64,000 nucleotides of DNA from Comamonadaceae bacterium OS-1 (GCA_027923965.1 AP026969.1:2790001-2854000), one strand, 5' to 3'. Positions 35,577-45,854 are shown, counted from the stretch's first letter. The notes: generated by a model from the letters alone, not told the origin. Made by a program: numbers and translations.

Positions 35577-35640
35577 CAATTGCTATTTAAAGAATAGCTT
35601 GTCACGCTTATTCCATCAGCACAAACAGCCTTTTTTTCTT
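35577..35640 (+). repeat. Dispersed hairpin repeat, copy 6, with T-run
   Basis: CAATTGCTATTTAAAGAATAG, CTTGTCACGCTTATTCCATC and AGCACAAACAGCC are followed by TTTTTTTCTT, so this copy also looks like a bidirectional terminator. It lies between the convergent AraC and UPF0303 genes. Confidence 0.85.
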
Positions 35641-35649
35641 AAATCGCGC

Positions 35650-36120
35650 TCACACCAGCGTTTGCAGCACCGCCACTGCCAGCGCGTGGTCTTCCGCCTG
35701 CGGCAGGCCCGACACCGTGACCGTGCCCACCACCTGCCCCACACCGCGGATGCGGATCGGGAACGCGCCGCCGTGGGCCGCGTACTCGCGCGGGTCCAGG
35801 CCGGTGGCGGTATCAAAGTCGGTGCCCTTGCTGCGGTATAGCGTGCCCATGTAGAACGAGCTGCGGGCAAAGCGGCGTACCACGTTGTTCTTGCGCCGCA
35901 CCCAGTCCACGTTGTCGGGGTTGCAGCCCTCCATGGCGTGCTGGAACAGTTGCAGATCGCCCATGCGGATGTCCACCAGCACCGACTGCCCGGCCTGCCG
36001 CGCCGCGTTCACGATGCCCAGGCCCAGGTTCAGGGCGGTCTCGCTATTGAAGCGGCCAAATTGCAGAGTTTCTTCTTGGCGCAGCAGCTCTTGCAGCAGG
36101 GTTTTTTCGTCTTCAGGCAT
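35650..36120 (-). CDS. UPF0303 / heme-degrading-domain-like protein
   Basis: The 156-residue protein matches the UPF0303 (HbpS/GlcG-like fold) family: FGRFNSETALNLGLGIV, VDIRMGDLQLFQHAMEG, DNVDWVRRKNNVVRRFARSS and the glycine-rich end AHGGAFPIRIRGVGQVVGTV. Members are often annotated as heme-degrading but the role is unclear. It lies 14 bases after the GMC oxidoreductase gene on the same strand, in a three-gene operon with the Gfo/Idh gene. Confidence 0.82.
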   Translation of the reverse strand: MPEDEKTLLQELLRQEETLQFGRFNSETALNLGLGIVNAARQAGQSVLVDIRMGDLQLFQHAMEGCNPDNVDWVRRKNNVVRRFARSSFYMGTLYRSKGTDFDTATGLDPREYAAHGGAFPIRIRGVGQVVGTVTVSGLPQAEDHALAVAVLQTLV

Positions 36121-36134
36121 CAGGGTCTCCGGGT

Positions 36135-37643
36135 TTAAAAGGTGTGTAGTTGGGTACGCACATATTGTCCTACCCGCAGGCCCTGCGCCGCCACGGTCAG
36201 CGCCGGGTTCAGCGCGGCAGACGACGGAAAAAAGCTGGCATCCACCACAAACAGGTTGGGATGGTCGTAAGCACGGCACCACGGGTCCAGCGCGGCCTGC
36301 GCCGGATCAGAGCCCATGCGCACCGTGCCGCACTGGTGGGATGGCGTGTCGATGCCAAACGGGCGGCTCAGCACTACCGGGAAGCCCAGGCTGCGCAGCA
36401 GCGCCTTGGTGCGCGCCACCAGCGTGGCGTGGCTGGCCATGTTGGTGCGCTGCCAGTGCAGTTGCGCGCTGCCGTCGGCCAGCGGGCGGATGGTGCTGTC
36501 CCGGTGCGGCAGGTCTTCGGACATGGCCAGCCAGTCCACGCTGTGGCGCGTCAGCAGGCGGCCTGCCCAGCGCGGCAGCAGCGGCATGGCCGAGCGCACC
36601 ATGGGCTCCTGGATGTTGCCCAGCATCTGGATGTGGCCCAGCGGTGCGGGGTGGTCCGGTGTGCCGTCGTAAAAGTCGTTCAGCGCCAGGGTTTTGGTGA
36701 AGCGCGTGGTGTTCACCGTGCCCGGCAGCATGCCCATCAGGCAGCTGGTGTTGTGGTTCATGTAGTAGCGGCCCACGCTGTCCGAGCTGTTGGCCAGGCC
36801 GCGCGGGTGCTGGCTGCTGGCCGAGCGCTGCAGCAGCAGGGCCGAGTTGATGGCCCCGGCGCTCAGGATGAACAGCGGCGCACGGATAGTTTGCAGCTGG
36901 CCCTGGTGCAGCACTTCGGCGGCCACGATGCGCTGGCCGCGTTCGTCGGTCAGCAGGCGCAGCACCTGGCTGCCGGTTTGCAGACTCACATTAGGGTGCT
37001 GCAAGGCCGGGTCGATGAGCCGGGTTTCGGCATCGCCCTTGGCGCCCACGGCACAGGGAAAGGCATCGCAGGTGCCGCAGCGCACGCAGGTTCCACCGGG
37101 GTGCAGATCTACCGCAGACGGCATGTGGAAGGGGTGCAGGCCAAGACCTGCCAGCTGGTCGGCCAACGTGCCGATCAGCGGCTCGTGCGGGATGGCGGCG
37201 TGCGGGTAGCCGCTGGAGCGCGGCGGCTCGGTGGGGTCCTGCCCGGCCTGGCCGTGCACGCCAAACACGCGCTCGGCCTCGGCGTAGTACGGCTCCAGGT
37301 CGGCATAGGTGATGGGCCAGGCGGGCGAGGTGCCGTCGGCGTGTTCGGTGGCCTCAAAGTCGCGCGCACGGAAGCGAAACATGGCCGTGCCATAGAACTT
37401 GGTGTGGCCGCCCACAAAGTAGTACTGGCCGGGCTGGAAGGGCTGGCCCACGCCGTCCAGCCAGCGCTCGGGGGCGCGGTAGCGGCGCTGGGCAAAAACA
37501 GCTTCAGCATCGGTGTTCTGCGGCTCGCGCGGCAGGCGTTCGCCGCGCTCCAGGATCAGGATGCGGGCCCCGGTGCTGGCGAGGCTGCGCGCCATGGCCC
37601 CGCCGCCCACACCGGAGCCGATGATGACGATATCGACATCCAC
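36135..37643 (-). CDS. GMC-family FAD oxidoreductase
   Basis: The 502-residue protein has the GMC fold. An N-terminal dinucleotide site, IIGSGVGGGAMARSLAS, lies at 7-23, GGHTKFYGTAMFR is the FAD-contact segment, and the C-terminal motif HQCGTVRMGSDP holds the catalytic His. A cysteine cluster (CVRCGTCDAFPC) is typical of the sugar-acid/glycoside 3-dehydrogenase-like GMC branch. There is no signal peptide. It lies between the Gfo/Idh and UPF0303 genes. Such enzymes oxidise a sugar hydroxyl; the exact sugar is unknown. Confidence 0.87.
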   Translation of the reverse strand: MDVDIVIIGSGVGGGAMARSLASTGARILILERGERLPREPQNTDAEAVFAQRRYRAPERWLDGVGQPFQPGQYYFVGGHTKFYGTAMFRFRARDFEATEHADGTSPAWPITYADLEPYYAEAERVFGVHGQAGQDPTEPPRSSGYPHAAIPHEPLIGTLADQLAGLGLHPFHMPSAVDLHPGGTCVRCGTCDAFPCAVGAKGDAETRLIDPALQHPNVSLQTGSQVLRLLTDERGQRIVAAEVLHQGQLQTIRAPLFILSAGAINSALLLQRSASSQHPRGLANSSDSVGRYYMNHNTSCLMGMLPGTVNTTRFTKTLALNDFYDGTPDHPAPLGHIQMLGNIQEPMVRSAMPLLPRWAGRLLTRHSVDWLAMSEDLPHRDSTIRPLADGSAQLHWQRTNMASHATLVARTKALLRSLGFPVVLSRPFGIDTPSHQCGTVRMGSDPAQAALDPWCRAYDHPNLFVVDASFFPSSAALNPALTVAAQGLRVGQYVRTQLHTF

Positions 37644-37648
37644 GGCGT

Positions 37649-38728
<1,080 letters not shown>

Positions 38729-38775
38729 TTACCGCATCTGTAGCCACTCCACTGCGCTAATTGCATAATTCGGCC

Positions 38776-39648
38776 ATGCAGCCCTGGTTGGAACAAGTCA
38801 CCCTCAGCAGCGGCCAGTCGTGGACGCTGTTTGACCGGCAGTTGCCCGCGTTTCCGTTCAACTGGCACTACCACCCCGAGTTCGAGCTGACCCTCACGTT
38901 GAACAGCAGCGGCCAGCGCTTCGTGGGCGACCACGTCGGCCAGTACTTTGATGCCGACCTGGTGCTGGTCGGCCCGAACCTGCCGCACGCCTGGCAGTCG
39001 CGCGCCGCGCTGGACCCATCGCAGCCGCACCGCGCCCTGGTGCTGTGGTTCCAGCCGCAGTGGGCTTACGGCCTGACCCAGCCCTACCCGGAGCTGGACA
39101 GCATCGCCCCCCTGCTGGCCGATGCACGCCGGGGTGTAGCTTTCAGCGCGGATACCGTTGCTACCGTGCTGCCCCGGCTGCTGGCGCTGGTGGACATGGC
39201 CCCGGCACAGCGCTGGCTGGGCCTGGTGGAGGTGCTGTTGCTGCTGGCCACCGACCGCCAGCGCCAACTGCTGGCCCTGCAAGGCTTTGCCACCGACCAG
39301 CTGCCGCGCGACCGGGCCAGGCTGGACCGGGTGCTCGCGCACCTGCACACCCACTACGCCGAACCCATCCGCCTGGAGACCCTGGCCGACCTGGCCGCCA
39401 TGAGCGAAAGCCAGTTGCAGCGCGCCTTCAAGCGCAGCACCCGCAGCACCGTCAGCGGCTATCTGGCGCAGCTGCGCATAGGCCACGCCTGCGCCCTGCT
39501 GCTGGACGGCGATCGACCCATCGCCCAGATCGCCGAAGCCACCGGCTACCGCCAACAGGGCTATTTCACCCGGCAGTTCCGGGCGCTGAAAGGCATGACA
39601 CCACTGGCGTTTAGACGCGGATTCCACACGGGTGGAGATGGCGCTTGA
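38776..39648 (+). CDS. AraC-family regulator with cupin N domain
   Basis: The 290-residue protein has a cupin-type sensor domain (FNWHYHPEFELTLTLNSSG at about 26-44) and an AraC DNA-binding domain at about 195-280 (IRLETLADLAAMSESQLQRA and TGYRQQGYFTRQFRALKG). It is divergent from the Gfo/GMC operon and probably its regulator. ATG 38776 is used; an in-frame TTG at 38761 is less likely. The stop codon abuts a hairpin repeat. Confidence 0.86.
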   Translation: MQPWLEQVTLSSGQSWTLFDRQLPAFPFNWHYHPEFELTLTLNSSGQRFVGDHVGQYFDADLVLVGPNLPHAWQSRAALDPSQPHRALVLWFQPQWAYGLTQPYPELDSIAPLLADARRGVAFSADTVATVLPRLLALVDMAPAQRWLGLVEVLLLLATDRQRQLLALQGFATDQLPRDRARLDRVLAHLHTHYAEPIRLETLADLAAMSESQLQRAFKRSTRSTVSGYLAQLRIGHACALLLDGDRPIAQIAEATGYRQQGYFTRQFRALKGMTPLAFRRGFHTGGDGA

Positions 39649-39711
39649 ATTGCTCTATTTACGATAGCTTGTCATGCTTATTACATAAGCGCTAAAGGCA
39701 CTTTTTATCCA
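39647..39711 (+). repeat. Dispersed hairpin repeat, copy 7
   Basis: GAATTGCTCTATTTACGATAG, CTTGTCATGCTTATTACATA and AGCGCTAAAGGCAC, then TTTTTATCC. The first bases overlap the stop codon of the AraC gene. It separates two convergent genes. Confidence 0.83.
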
Positions 39712-39731
39712 TAAACAAGGGGTGGAAGCGC

Positions 39732-40202
39732 TCAGTCCGCGATGCGTTCGATGCGCACCTGCAGCGGCCCGGGGCGTTGCAGCGCGGCCAGGCCGGTATC
39801 CACCCGACCCATGCGCAACAACCCACTGGCGTACACGTTGTCTCCCGCAAAAATGACCAGGTGGTTCAACGGCGCGTAGTAGGCGATATCGCCCACCGCC
39901 GGGTCCAGGCCCGCCGGTGCGCCCACGGTGGACAGCTTGCGCGGCAGGTCGCCGATGCGCTCGACCTTGGCAAAGTCTTTCAGGGTGATGGACAGGGGCA
40001 GCAGGGCCGCAAAGTCGCGGGCGGTGGCGTTGTCGGCCAGGATGGCGGTGGCCACTTCGCCGTGGACGTGCAAACGAATCTTCATGGGCGGCTCCTGGGC
40101 AAAAACAGACGTAGCAAGCAAGGCAAAGACCCACAGCGCGGCATTGCGCAACCAGCGGGCTTTGCTTTCGGAAGGGGGGTGGTGTGCGGGCATGGCCTGC
40201 AT
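39732..40202 (-). CDS. Cyclophilin-like-fold exported protein
   Basis: The 156-residue protein has a signal peptide (LRNAALWVFALLATSVFAQ) and a single domain with the cyclophilin_like pattern: ATAILADNATARDFAALLPL, FAKVERIGDLPRKLS, GDIAYYAPLNHLVIF and the end VRIERIAD. This small fold is known from TM1367-type proteins; no isomerase activity is implied. ATG 40202 or 40193 are both possible. It is divergent from a LysR gene. Confidence 0.75.
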   Translation of the reverse strand: MQAMPAHHPPSESKARWLRNAALWVFALLATSVFAQEPPMKIRLHVHGEVATAILADNATARDFAALLPLSITLKDFAKVERIGDLPRKLSTVGAPAGLDPAVGDIAYYAPLNHLVIFAGDNVYASGLLRMGRVDTGLAALQRPGPLQVRIERIAD

Positions 40203-40252
40203 TTTGTCGGCCCGCGCAGACCCGGTCTAGATAATGAATGCTTACATGGTCT

Positions 40253-40267
40253 GTTAGTTTTTCTAAC
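40253..40267. promoter_or_regulatory. Palindrome upstream of the LysR gene
   Basis: GTTAG-TTTTT-CTAAC is a perfect 5+5+5 inverted repeat, 25 bases before the LysR start, in the divergent promoter with the cyclophilin-like gene. LysR boxes typically contain T-N11-A; this fits that general form. It is a candidate autoregulatory site. Confidence 0.45.
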
Positions 40268-40291
40268 CAATCTTTCAGGGACACTCGCTCC

Positions 40292-41209
40292 ATGGCACGA
40301 CGCAACCTCAACGATTTACTGGCTTTTGTGACCGTTGCGCGCGAAGGCAGCTTCACCCGTGCGGCGGCGGTGCTGGGGGTCACGCCGTCGGCACTCAGCC
40401 AGGCCATTGCCGGGCTGGAGACGCGCTTGCGCATCCGCCTGCTGACGCGCACCACGCGCAGCGTGTCGCCCACGGCAGCGGGCGAGCGGCTGGTGCAGGC
40501 CATTGGCCACCGCTTCGACGAAATCGAGGCCGAGCTCGATGCCCTGACCGAGATGCGCGACAAGCCCGCAGGCACGGTGCGCATCACCAGTGGCGACCAC
40601 GTGCTGCACACCACGCTACTGCCCAAGCTGGCACCGCTGCTGCTGGCCTACCCCGAGGTGAAGCTGGAGTTTGACGTGAACTATGGTTTCCGCGACATCG
40701 TGGCCGACCGCTTTGATGCCGGTGTGCGCCTGGGCGACACCATCGACAAGGACATGGTGGCCCTGCCGATCGGCCCGCCCTTGCGCATGGCCGCCGTGGC
40801 CACGCCCGGCTACTTTGCCGCCCACCCCGCACCCGCCACGCCGGGCGAGTTGGTGGCGCACCGCTGCATCCACATCCGGTATTCGCCGCAAAGCGGCCTG
40901 CCCGCCTGGGAGTTTGAGCAGCAGGGCCAGACGCTGAATGTGCGCGTGGAAGGCCAGGTGGTGGTGAACACCACGCCGCATGTGGTGGGCGCTGCGCTGG
41001 CCGGGCTGGGCATTGCGTTTCTGCCCGAGGAAGAATTCGCCCCGCACATCGCACAGGGCCGCCTGGTGCGCGTGCTGGAAGACTGGTGCCTGCCGTTTGC
41101 GGGCTATTTTTTGTACTACCCCAGCCGCCGCCAGCCGTCGCCCGCGTTCTCGCTGGTGCTGGATGCGCTGCGCCTGTCCAGCGCGGCAAAGCCCAAGCGG
41201 CGGCGGTAG
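40292..41209 (+). CDS. LysR-family transcriptional regulator
   Basis: The 305-residue protein has the LysR winged helix at about 4-65 (LNDLLAFVTVAREGSFTRAA and VTPSALSQAIAGLETRLRIR) and a substrate-binding domain ending in VVGAALAGLGIAFLPEEEF. It is divergent from the cyclophilin-like gene and 20 bases ahead of an MFS carrier on the same strand. The pattern resembles AraC/LysR-controlled efflux pairs. The ligand is unknown. Confidence 0.88.
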   Translation: MARRNLNDLLAFVTVAREGSFTRAAAVLGVTPSALSQAIAGLETRLRIRLLTRTTRSVSPTAAGERLVQAIGHRFDEIEAELDALTEMRDKPAGTVRITSGDHVLHTTLLPKLAPLLLAYPEVKLEFDVNYGFRDIVADRFDAGVRLGDTIDKDMVALPIGPPLRMAAVATPGYFAAHPAPATPGELVAHRCIHIRYSPQSGLPAWEFEQQGQTLNVRVEGQVVVNTTPHVVGAALAGLGIAFLPEEEFAPHIAQGRLVRVLEDWCLPFAGYFLYYPSRRQPSPAFSLVLDALRLSSAAKPKRRR

Positions 41210-41229
41210 ATTTTCACCCAAGGCACCCC

Positions 41230-42432
41230 ATGCACACTGTTGATCTGCCCGCCGGGCACCCTGCCCCCACCACCGCCCGCCCCGCCTGGGGCGCGGTGTG
41301 GTCCATGGCGCTGTGCGTGGCGGTGCTGATCGCCTCGGAGTTCATGCCGGTGAGTTTGCTCACGCCCATCGCGCACGACCTGGCCCTGTCCGAGGGGCGC
41401 GCGGGGCAGGCGATTTCCATCTCGGGTATTTTTGCGGTGCTTACCAGCCTGCTCAACGCGCCCTTGACCGGTCGGTTCGACCGGCGGCGGGTATTGCTGG
41501 GATTTACGGCGCTGCTGACGGTATCGGGCCTGGTGGTGGCATGTGCCAGCAACTACGCGGTGTTCATGCTGGGCCGTGCGCTGCTGGGCGTGGCCATTGG
41601 CGGCTTTTGGTCGATGTCCACGGCCACCGTCATGCGGCTGGTGCCACCGGCAGCCGTACCGAAAGCCTTGGCCACCATCAACGGGGGCAATGCACTGGCC
41701 GCCACCATCGCTGCCCCCTTGGGCAGCTACCTGGGCCAGTACGTGGGATGGCGGGGCGCATTTGCCCTGGTGATCCCCTTGGCCGTGGCCGCGTTTGCCT
41801 GGCAATGGGCCCGGCTGCCGCCCTTGCCGGGGCAGGTACGCACGGCGTCGGGCAACCCGTTTCGGCTGCTGGCGCGGCCCGCGGTGTCGCTGGGCATGGC
41901 GGCCATCCTGCTGTTGTTCATGGGGCAGTTCGCGGTGTTCACCTACCTGCGACCGTTTCTGGAAACCATTACCGGCGTGGGCATCTCGGCGCTGTCGCTG
42001 ATGCTTTTGCTCATGGGCGCCAGCGGCCTGCTGGGGACCTACCTGCTGGGCTTGCTGCTGAAGACGCGGCTGTTTTCTTGCCTGGTGCTGATTCCGCTGA
42101 GCATGGCGGGGATGGCGCTGCTGCTGATCGCGCTGGGGGCCTCGGCCACGGCGGTAGCGGTGCTGCTGCTGGGCTGGGGCCTGGTGGGCACCGCCGCCCC
42201 CGTGGCCTGGGGCGTGTGGCTGAGCAAGACGCTGCCGCACGATGCCGAGGCCGGTGGCGGCCTGATGGTGGCCACCATCCAGTTGGCCATCACCCTGGGC
42301 GCCGGGGTGGGTGGGGCGCTGTTCGATGCGGTGGGATGGTGGGCCCCATTTGCGCTGGGGGCGCTGCTTTTGGCCGGATCTGCGGGGTTGGCATGGGCCG
42401 CGCAGCGCCGGTCGGTAGCGCGCAAACCTTGA
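41230..42432 (+). CDS. MFS efflux transporter, DHA1 type
   Basis: The 400-residue protein has 12 predicted helices and the pattern of the NepI/YdhP/AraJ branch: an early ASEFMPVSLLTPIAHDL, then GRALLGVAIGGFWSMSTATV and the late WGLVGTAAPVAWGVWLS. Such carriers export sugars, purines or drugs. It starts 20 bases after the LysR gene. ATG 41230 is preferred; the frame is open upstream inside the LysR gene. Confidence 0.85.
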   Translation: MHTVDLPAGHPAPTTARPAWGAVWSMALCVAVLIASEFMPVSLLTPIAHDLALSEGRAGQAISISGIFAVLTSLLNAPLTGRFDRRRVLLGFTALLTVSGLVVACASNYAVFMLGRALLGVAIGGFWSMSTATVMRLVPPAAVPKALATINGGNALAATIAAPLGSYLGQYVGWRGAFALVIPLAVAAFAWQWARLPPLPGQVRTASGNPFRLLARPAVSLGMAAILLLFMGQFAVFTYLRPFLETITGVGISALSLMLLLMGASGLLGTYLLGLLLKTRLFSCLVLIPLSMAGMALLLIALGASATAVAVLLLGWGLVGTAAPVAWGVWLSKTLPHDAEAGGGLMVATIQLAITLGAGVGGALFDAVGWWAPFALGALLLAGSAGLAWAAQRRSVARKP

Positions 42433-42558
42433 TCTGCATCAGCCCGCGCGGCGCAGATCGCGCCATGATGGGCCGATGCAGCCGCTATGTGCTACGCCGC
42501 ACAGACTCCGCGCCCCAGGCGTTCTACGGTGGGGCTGCGCAATCGAAAAGGTCCCCGC

Positions 42559-43464
42559 ATGCAATACAAAGACTACTACGCCACGCTGGACCTGCCGCGT
42601 GATGCCAGCCTGGACCAGATCAAGAAGGCCTACCGCAAGCTGGCGCGCCAAACCCACCCCGACGTGTCCAAAGCCGCCGATGCCGAGGCCCGCTTCAAAG
42701 AAGCCGCCGAGGCCTACGCCACCCTGAAAGACCCCGAGAAGCGCGCCGCCTACGACGCGCTGGGCCAGCCCAGGGCGGGCGAAGAATTTGCGCCACCTCC
42801 GCAGTGGCGGCACGAGCACGCCGCGGATGCCGCTTCGTTCGACGACCTGGACCTGGCCGACCTGCTGGCCGCGCTGGGCCGGGGCCACCGCGGAGCCGCC
42901 CGCGGGCCGGTGGCCACTCCGGGGCGTGACTACGAAAACACCGTCTCGCTCAGCCTGGAAGACGCGCACCGCGGCACCACGCTGAAACTGGACCTGGCCG
43001 AGGCGGGCGGCACGCGTACGCTGGAAGTGACCATCCCGCCCGGCACCCGCGAGGGCCAAAAGCTGCGCCTGCGCGGCAAAGGTGGCAAGGGCCGCCACGG
43101 CGGGCCCGACGGCGACATCTACCTGCACATCACGCTGGCGCCGCACCCGCTGTTCCGCGCCGACCACCACGACCTGTACTTTGACCTGGCGCTGGCGCCC
43201 TGGGAAGCCACCCTGGGTGCCGAGATCGAGGTACCCACGCTGGACGGCCCGGTGCTGCTGACCGTGCCCGCAGGCACCCGTGCCGGGCGCAAGCTGCGGC
43301 TGCGCGGCCGGGGCCTGGCCCAGGGCAAGGCCGGGCACGGCGACCTGTACGCGCTGGTGCATATCGACGTGGCTGCCAAGCCGTCCGAGGCGGAGCGCGC
43401 GCTGTACCAGGAACTGTCACGCATTTCGCACTTCAATCCCCGCGCCCCCAAGGAGACCCCATGA
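42559..43464 (+). CDS. cbpA: DnaJ-family co-chaperone, CbpA type
   Basis: The 301-residue protein has a J-domain with HPD at 33-35 (QTHPDVSKAAD) and two C-terminal beta domains (DYENTVSLSLEDAHRGTTLK and HDLYFDLALAPWEATLGA). There is no zinc-finger domain, which identifies the CbpA rather than DnaJ branch. The GF-like linker is short. It overlaps the next gene, cbpM, by four bases. CbpA works with DnaK and is a curved-DNA-binding protein in E. coli. Confidence 0.92.
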   Translation: MQYKDYYATLDLPRDASLDQIKKAYRKLARQTHPDVSKAADAEARFKEAAEAYATLKDPEKRAAYDALGQPRAGEEFAPPPQWRHEHAADAASFDDLDLADLLAALGRGHRGAARGPVATPGRDYENTVSLSLEDAHRGTTLKLDLAEAGGTRTLEVTIPPGTREGQKLRLRGKGGKGRHGGPDGDIYLHITLAPHPLFRADHHDLYFDLALAPWEATLGAEIEVPTLDGPVLLTVPAGTRAGRKLRLRGRGLAQGKAGHGDLYALVHIDVAAKPSEAERALYQELSRISHFNPRAPKETP

Positions 43465-43787
43465 ACCTCACTCTCATCGAATGGGTCTGGCTGGATGCCA
43501 GCGAAACCATGACGCTGGACGAGCTGTCCAGTTGCTGTGGCATGGACACCGCAGATCTGCAGGAGCTGGTGGAGTACAGCGCCCTGATGCCGTTGCAGCC
43601 TGCCACACAGCCCCCCAGCTTCAGCGCCGAATGGGTCACCCCGCTGCGCACCGCAGGCAAGCTACGCAGCGATTTCGACCTGGACCTGTTTTCCGTGGCC
43701 CTGCTGCTGGGCCACCTGAACCGCATCGAAGCGCTGGAGCGGCAGGTGAAATCGCTCCAGGCCTTGGTACCCGCCCACTTCGCATAA
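43461..43787 (+). CDS. cbpM: CbpA modulator CbpM-like
   Basis: The 108-residue protein begins inside the cbpA stop codon (ATGA) and has the modulator pattern: IEWVWLDASETMTLDELSSC, a short MerR-like helix segment, and a C-terminal LLLGHLNRIEALERQVKSL coiled region. CbpM binds the J-domain of CbpA and inhibits it. AAGGAGACCCC precedes the ATG. Placement confirms the assignment. Confidence 0.85.
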   Translation: MNLTLIEWVWLDASETMTLDELSSCCGMDTADLQELVEYSALMPLQPATQPPSFSAEWVTPLRTAGKLRSDFDLDLFSVALLLGHLNRIEALERQVKSLQALVPAHFA

Positions 43788-43804
43788 ACCCGCTGGAGAA
43801 TCTC

Positions 43805-44380
43805 ATGCAACATTTTCAAATCGCCGTGGTCGTCGGCAGCCTGCGCAAAGAGTCGTTCAACCACCAACTGGCAGCAGCCATCGCCCGGCTGGCACCAAGC
43901 AACTTCTCTTTCAAGCTGCTGCAGATTGGCGACCTGCCGCTGTACAACCAGGACGACGATGCCCACCAGGCGGAATCGGTGATCCGCCTGAAGCAGGACA
44001 TTGCAGCGTCGCAAGGCCTGCTGTTCGTCACGCCCGAATACAACCGCTCCATTCCCGGCGTGCTCAAAAATGCCATCGACCACGCATCCCGCCCTTACGG
44101 CGACAACGCCTGGGCGGGCAAGCCCGCGGGGGTGCTCGGGGTGTCGGTGGGGGCCATCGGTACCGCGCTGGCGCAGCAGCACCTGCGCAACATCCTGGCC
44201 TACCTGGACGCGCCCACCATGGGCCAACCCGAAGCCTTTCTCCAGGCCAAAGAGGGTTTGTTTGACGCGGATGGCAACATCGGCGCGGGCAGCCAGGAGT
44301 TTCTGCAGGGCTGGATGGACCACTTTGCGGCCTGGGTGCAAAAGCAGTCAAACAGCCTCGCAAGCATGGCCGTGAAGTAG
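43805..44380 (+). CDS. NADPH-dependent FMN reductase
   Basis: The 191-residue flavodoxin-like protein has the phosphate-binding GSLRKESFNHQLAAAI at 11-26, then TPEYNRSIPGVLKNAIDHAS, the family signature. GKPAGVLGVSVGAIGTALAQ follows. It belongs to the ArsH/NfsB-like/ChrR NADPH-FMN reductase group (quinone or chromate reductase type). It lies 17 bases after cbpM and may be co-transcribed, although a functional link is unclear. Confidence 0.88.
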   Translation: MQHFQIAVVVGSLRKESFNHQLAAAIARLAPSNFSFKLLQIGDLPLYNQDDDAHQAESVIRLKQDIAASQGLLFVTPEYNRSIPGVLKNAIDHASRPYGDNAWAGKPAGVLGVSVGAIGTALAQQHLRNILAYLDAPTMGQPEAFLQAKEGLFDADGNIGAGSQEFLQGWMDHFAAWVQKQSNSLASMAVK

Positions 44381-44407
44381 GCCCCGCCCTCCGCCACCGG
44401 TCCACTT

Positions 44408-44465
44408 CACTATCTAAAATATAGCTGCTCGTGCTTAACCCATAAGCACCAGCAGCCAAAAAAGC
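44408..44465 (+). repeat. Dispersed hairpin repeat, copy 8
   Basis: CACTATCTAAAATATAGCTG, CTCGTGCTTAACCCATAAGC and ACCAGCAGCCAAAAAAGC. The same beginning (CACTATCTAA) is found in the copy at 48829. Bases 44466-44596 show no gene. Confidence 0.82.
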
Positions 44466-44596
44466 TGGAAACCCGATGGACAAACTGGCGGCGGCGCACA
44501 CCCGGTAGAGGTGCCCGTGAAGCCTCCCTGGCGCGCTTGTCCTACACGCGACGGACGCCTGGCAGTGTGCAATGGGAGCTTGCTACTGGAGCCCCC

Positions 44597-44935
44597 ATGT
44601 CCCTTCCATTTCTAAAAGTGCTGTCGCAATACGATGGCGATACCTACATCAACAACCCGGTAGAAGTCGGCTGGCTGGTCACGCTCAAACAGCAGGGGCA
44701 GGTAGAAGCCGACATTGGCCCGGCCTCCCTCACGCTCTACCCCAGCCGCCCCCCGATGTACGCGATCGTTCGCGGCCTCACGCCCAAGGGCTACGCGGCA
44801 CTGGGCCTGCAGCCCCGGCGGCGCTATGCATTCTGGAGCACGTTGTTTGGCTTCCAGCGCCGGAAGTTTCCCAGGCTGACATTTCGCAGCCAAGAGTCCC
44901 AGGCTACGCTGGTGTGGTGGGGTTGGTGGGCGTAG
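44597..44935 (+). CDS. Protein of unknown function, 112 residues
   Basis: The product has no signal peptide and no membrane helix. It contains KVLSQYDGDTYINNPVEVGW, then DIGPASLTLYPSRPPMYAIV and an aromatic, basic C terminus (RRRYAFWSTLFGFQRRKFPR). I do not recognise a family. ATG 44597 is used; an in-frame TTG at 44537 would add 20 residues. Its last 32 bases overlap the end of the convergent AraC gene. Confidence 0.5.
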   Translation: MSLPFLKVLSQYDGDTYINNPVEVGWLVTLKQQGQVEADIGPASLTLYPSRPPMYAIVRGLTPKGYAALGLQPRRRYAFWSTLFGFQRRKFPRLTFRSQESQATLVWWGWWA

Positions 44936-45854
44936 CGGGCACCGGCCCGGTACCTTCGGCCACCAGCATGGCCTCCAGCGCCTTCACCCGAAAAGCACGC
45001 GGGCTCAGCCCGGTGTGTTTGCGAAAGAAGCGCCCAAAGTAGGTCTCGTCGGCAAAGCCCAGGCTGTCGGCCAGCTGCTGGATGCTGTTGCTGGTGTAGA
45101 CCAGGTCACGCTGCGCCTCGTGCACCAGCCGGGCGTTGATGACATCCAGGCTGGACATGCCCAGCACCTCGCGGCACAGGCGTGAGAGCTGGCCTGGCGT
45201 GATGCCCAGCTGCTCGGCATAGGCGGTGATGGGCAGGTGCTGCTTGAAGCGCTCGTCCACCATGGCTCGGAACTTTTCGATCTGCTGGGTCTTGCGCGGG
45301 TTGCCCAGCGCCCGTGCCGCCTGCTGCACCTGGGCCAGCCGCGCCACCTGCACGCACACGGCCGCCACCAGCGCCATCCCCGCATTCACCTGCCCGGCCG
45401 ACAGTAAATGCGCCTCCCTCTGGATGGACAGAAACAACGGCATCAGCATCTCCGCATGGCCGCTGCTGGCGTCCAGGGTGATGACGGCGGGCTTGCGGAT
45501 CGTGGGCAGCAGCCCTGGCATGGCCACCCCCGCCAGCGACTCCAGAGGCCGCTGTGCCGCCGTGACCACCGGCCCGTCCATATCGTCCGAGAAGCTGAAG
45601 GCATGCACGGTTTGTGCGGGAATCAGCAGCAGGCACGGCGCGCGGACGGCAAACTTGGCATGGTCGACCTGCACCTCGGCCGTGCCCTGCACCAAGTACA
45701 AAAGCTGCAAAAAGGCGTCGTGCTTGTGGGGCCGAATCTCCCAGTTGTAAGGCCGCGAGCGCTGCGGAATCCACTCAAAATCGAACGAGCTTTGCCAGCC
45801 CGGTGCTGCCTGGTCGCCATACAGCGCGTAGTTCGGGATAACCCTGGTTGCCAC
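44904..45854 (-). CDS. AraC-family regulator of the first dehydrogenase module
   Basis: The 316-residue protein has a cupin-like N-terminal sensor (NWEIRPHKHDAFLQLLYLVQ) and a C-terminal AraC domain at about 210-300 (ITAYAEQLGITPGQLSRLCR and ETYFGRFFRKHTGLSPRAFR). This organisation is like PobR, the AraC-type regulator of 4-hydroxybenzoate genes. The start is GTG 45854, since no ATG fits the frame. It is divergent from the SDR-flavoprotein-NIPSNAP operon and is its likely regulator. Confidence 0.86.
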   Translation of the reverse strand: MATRVIPNYALYGDQAAPGWQSSFDFEWIPQRSRPYNWEIRPHKHDAFLQLLYLVQGTAEVQVDHAKFAVRAPCLLLIPAQTVHAFSFSDDMDGPVVTAAQRPLESLAGVAMPGLLPTIRKPAVITLDASSGHAEMLMPLFLSIQREAHLLSAGQVNAGMALVAAVCVQVARLAQVQQAARALGNPRKTQQIEKFRAMVDERFKQHLPITAYAEQLGITPGQLSRLCREVLGMSSLDVINARLVHEAQRDLVYTSNSIQQLADSLGFADETYFGRFFRKHTGLSPRAFRVKALEAMLVAEGTGPVPATPTNPTTPA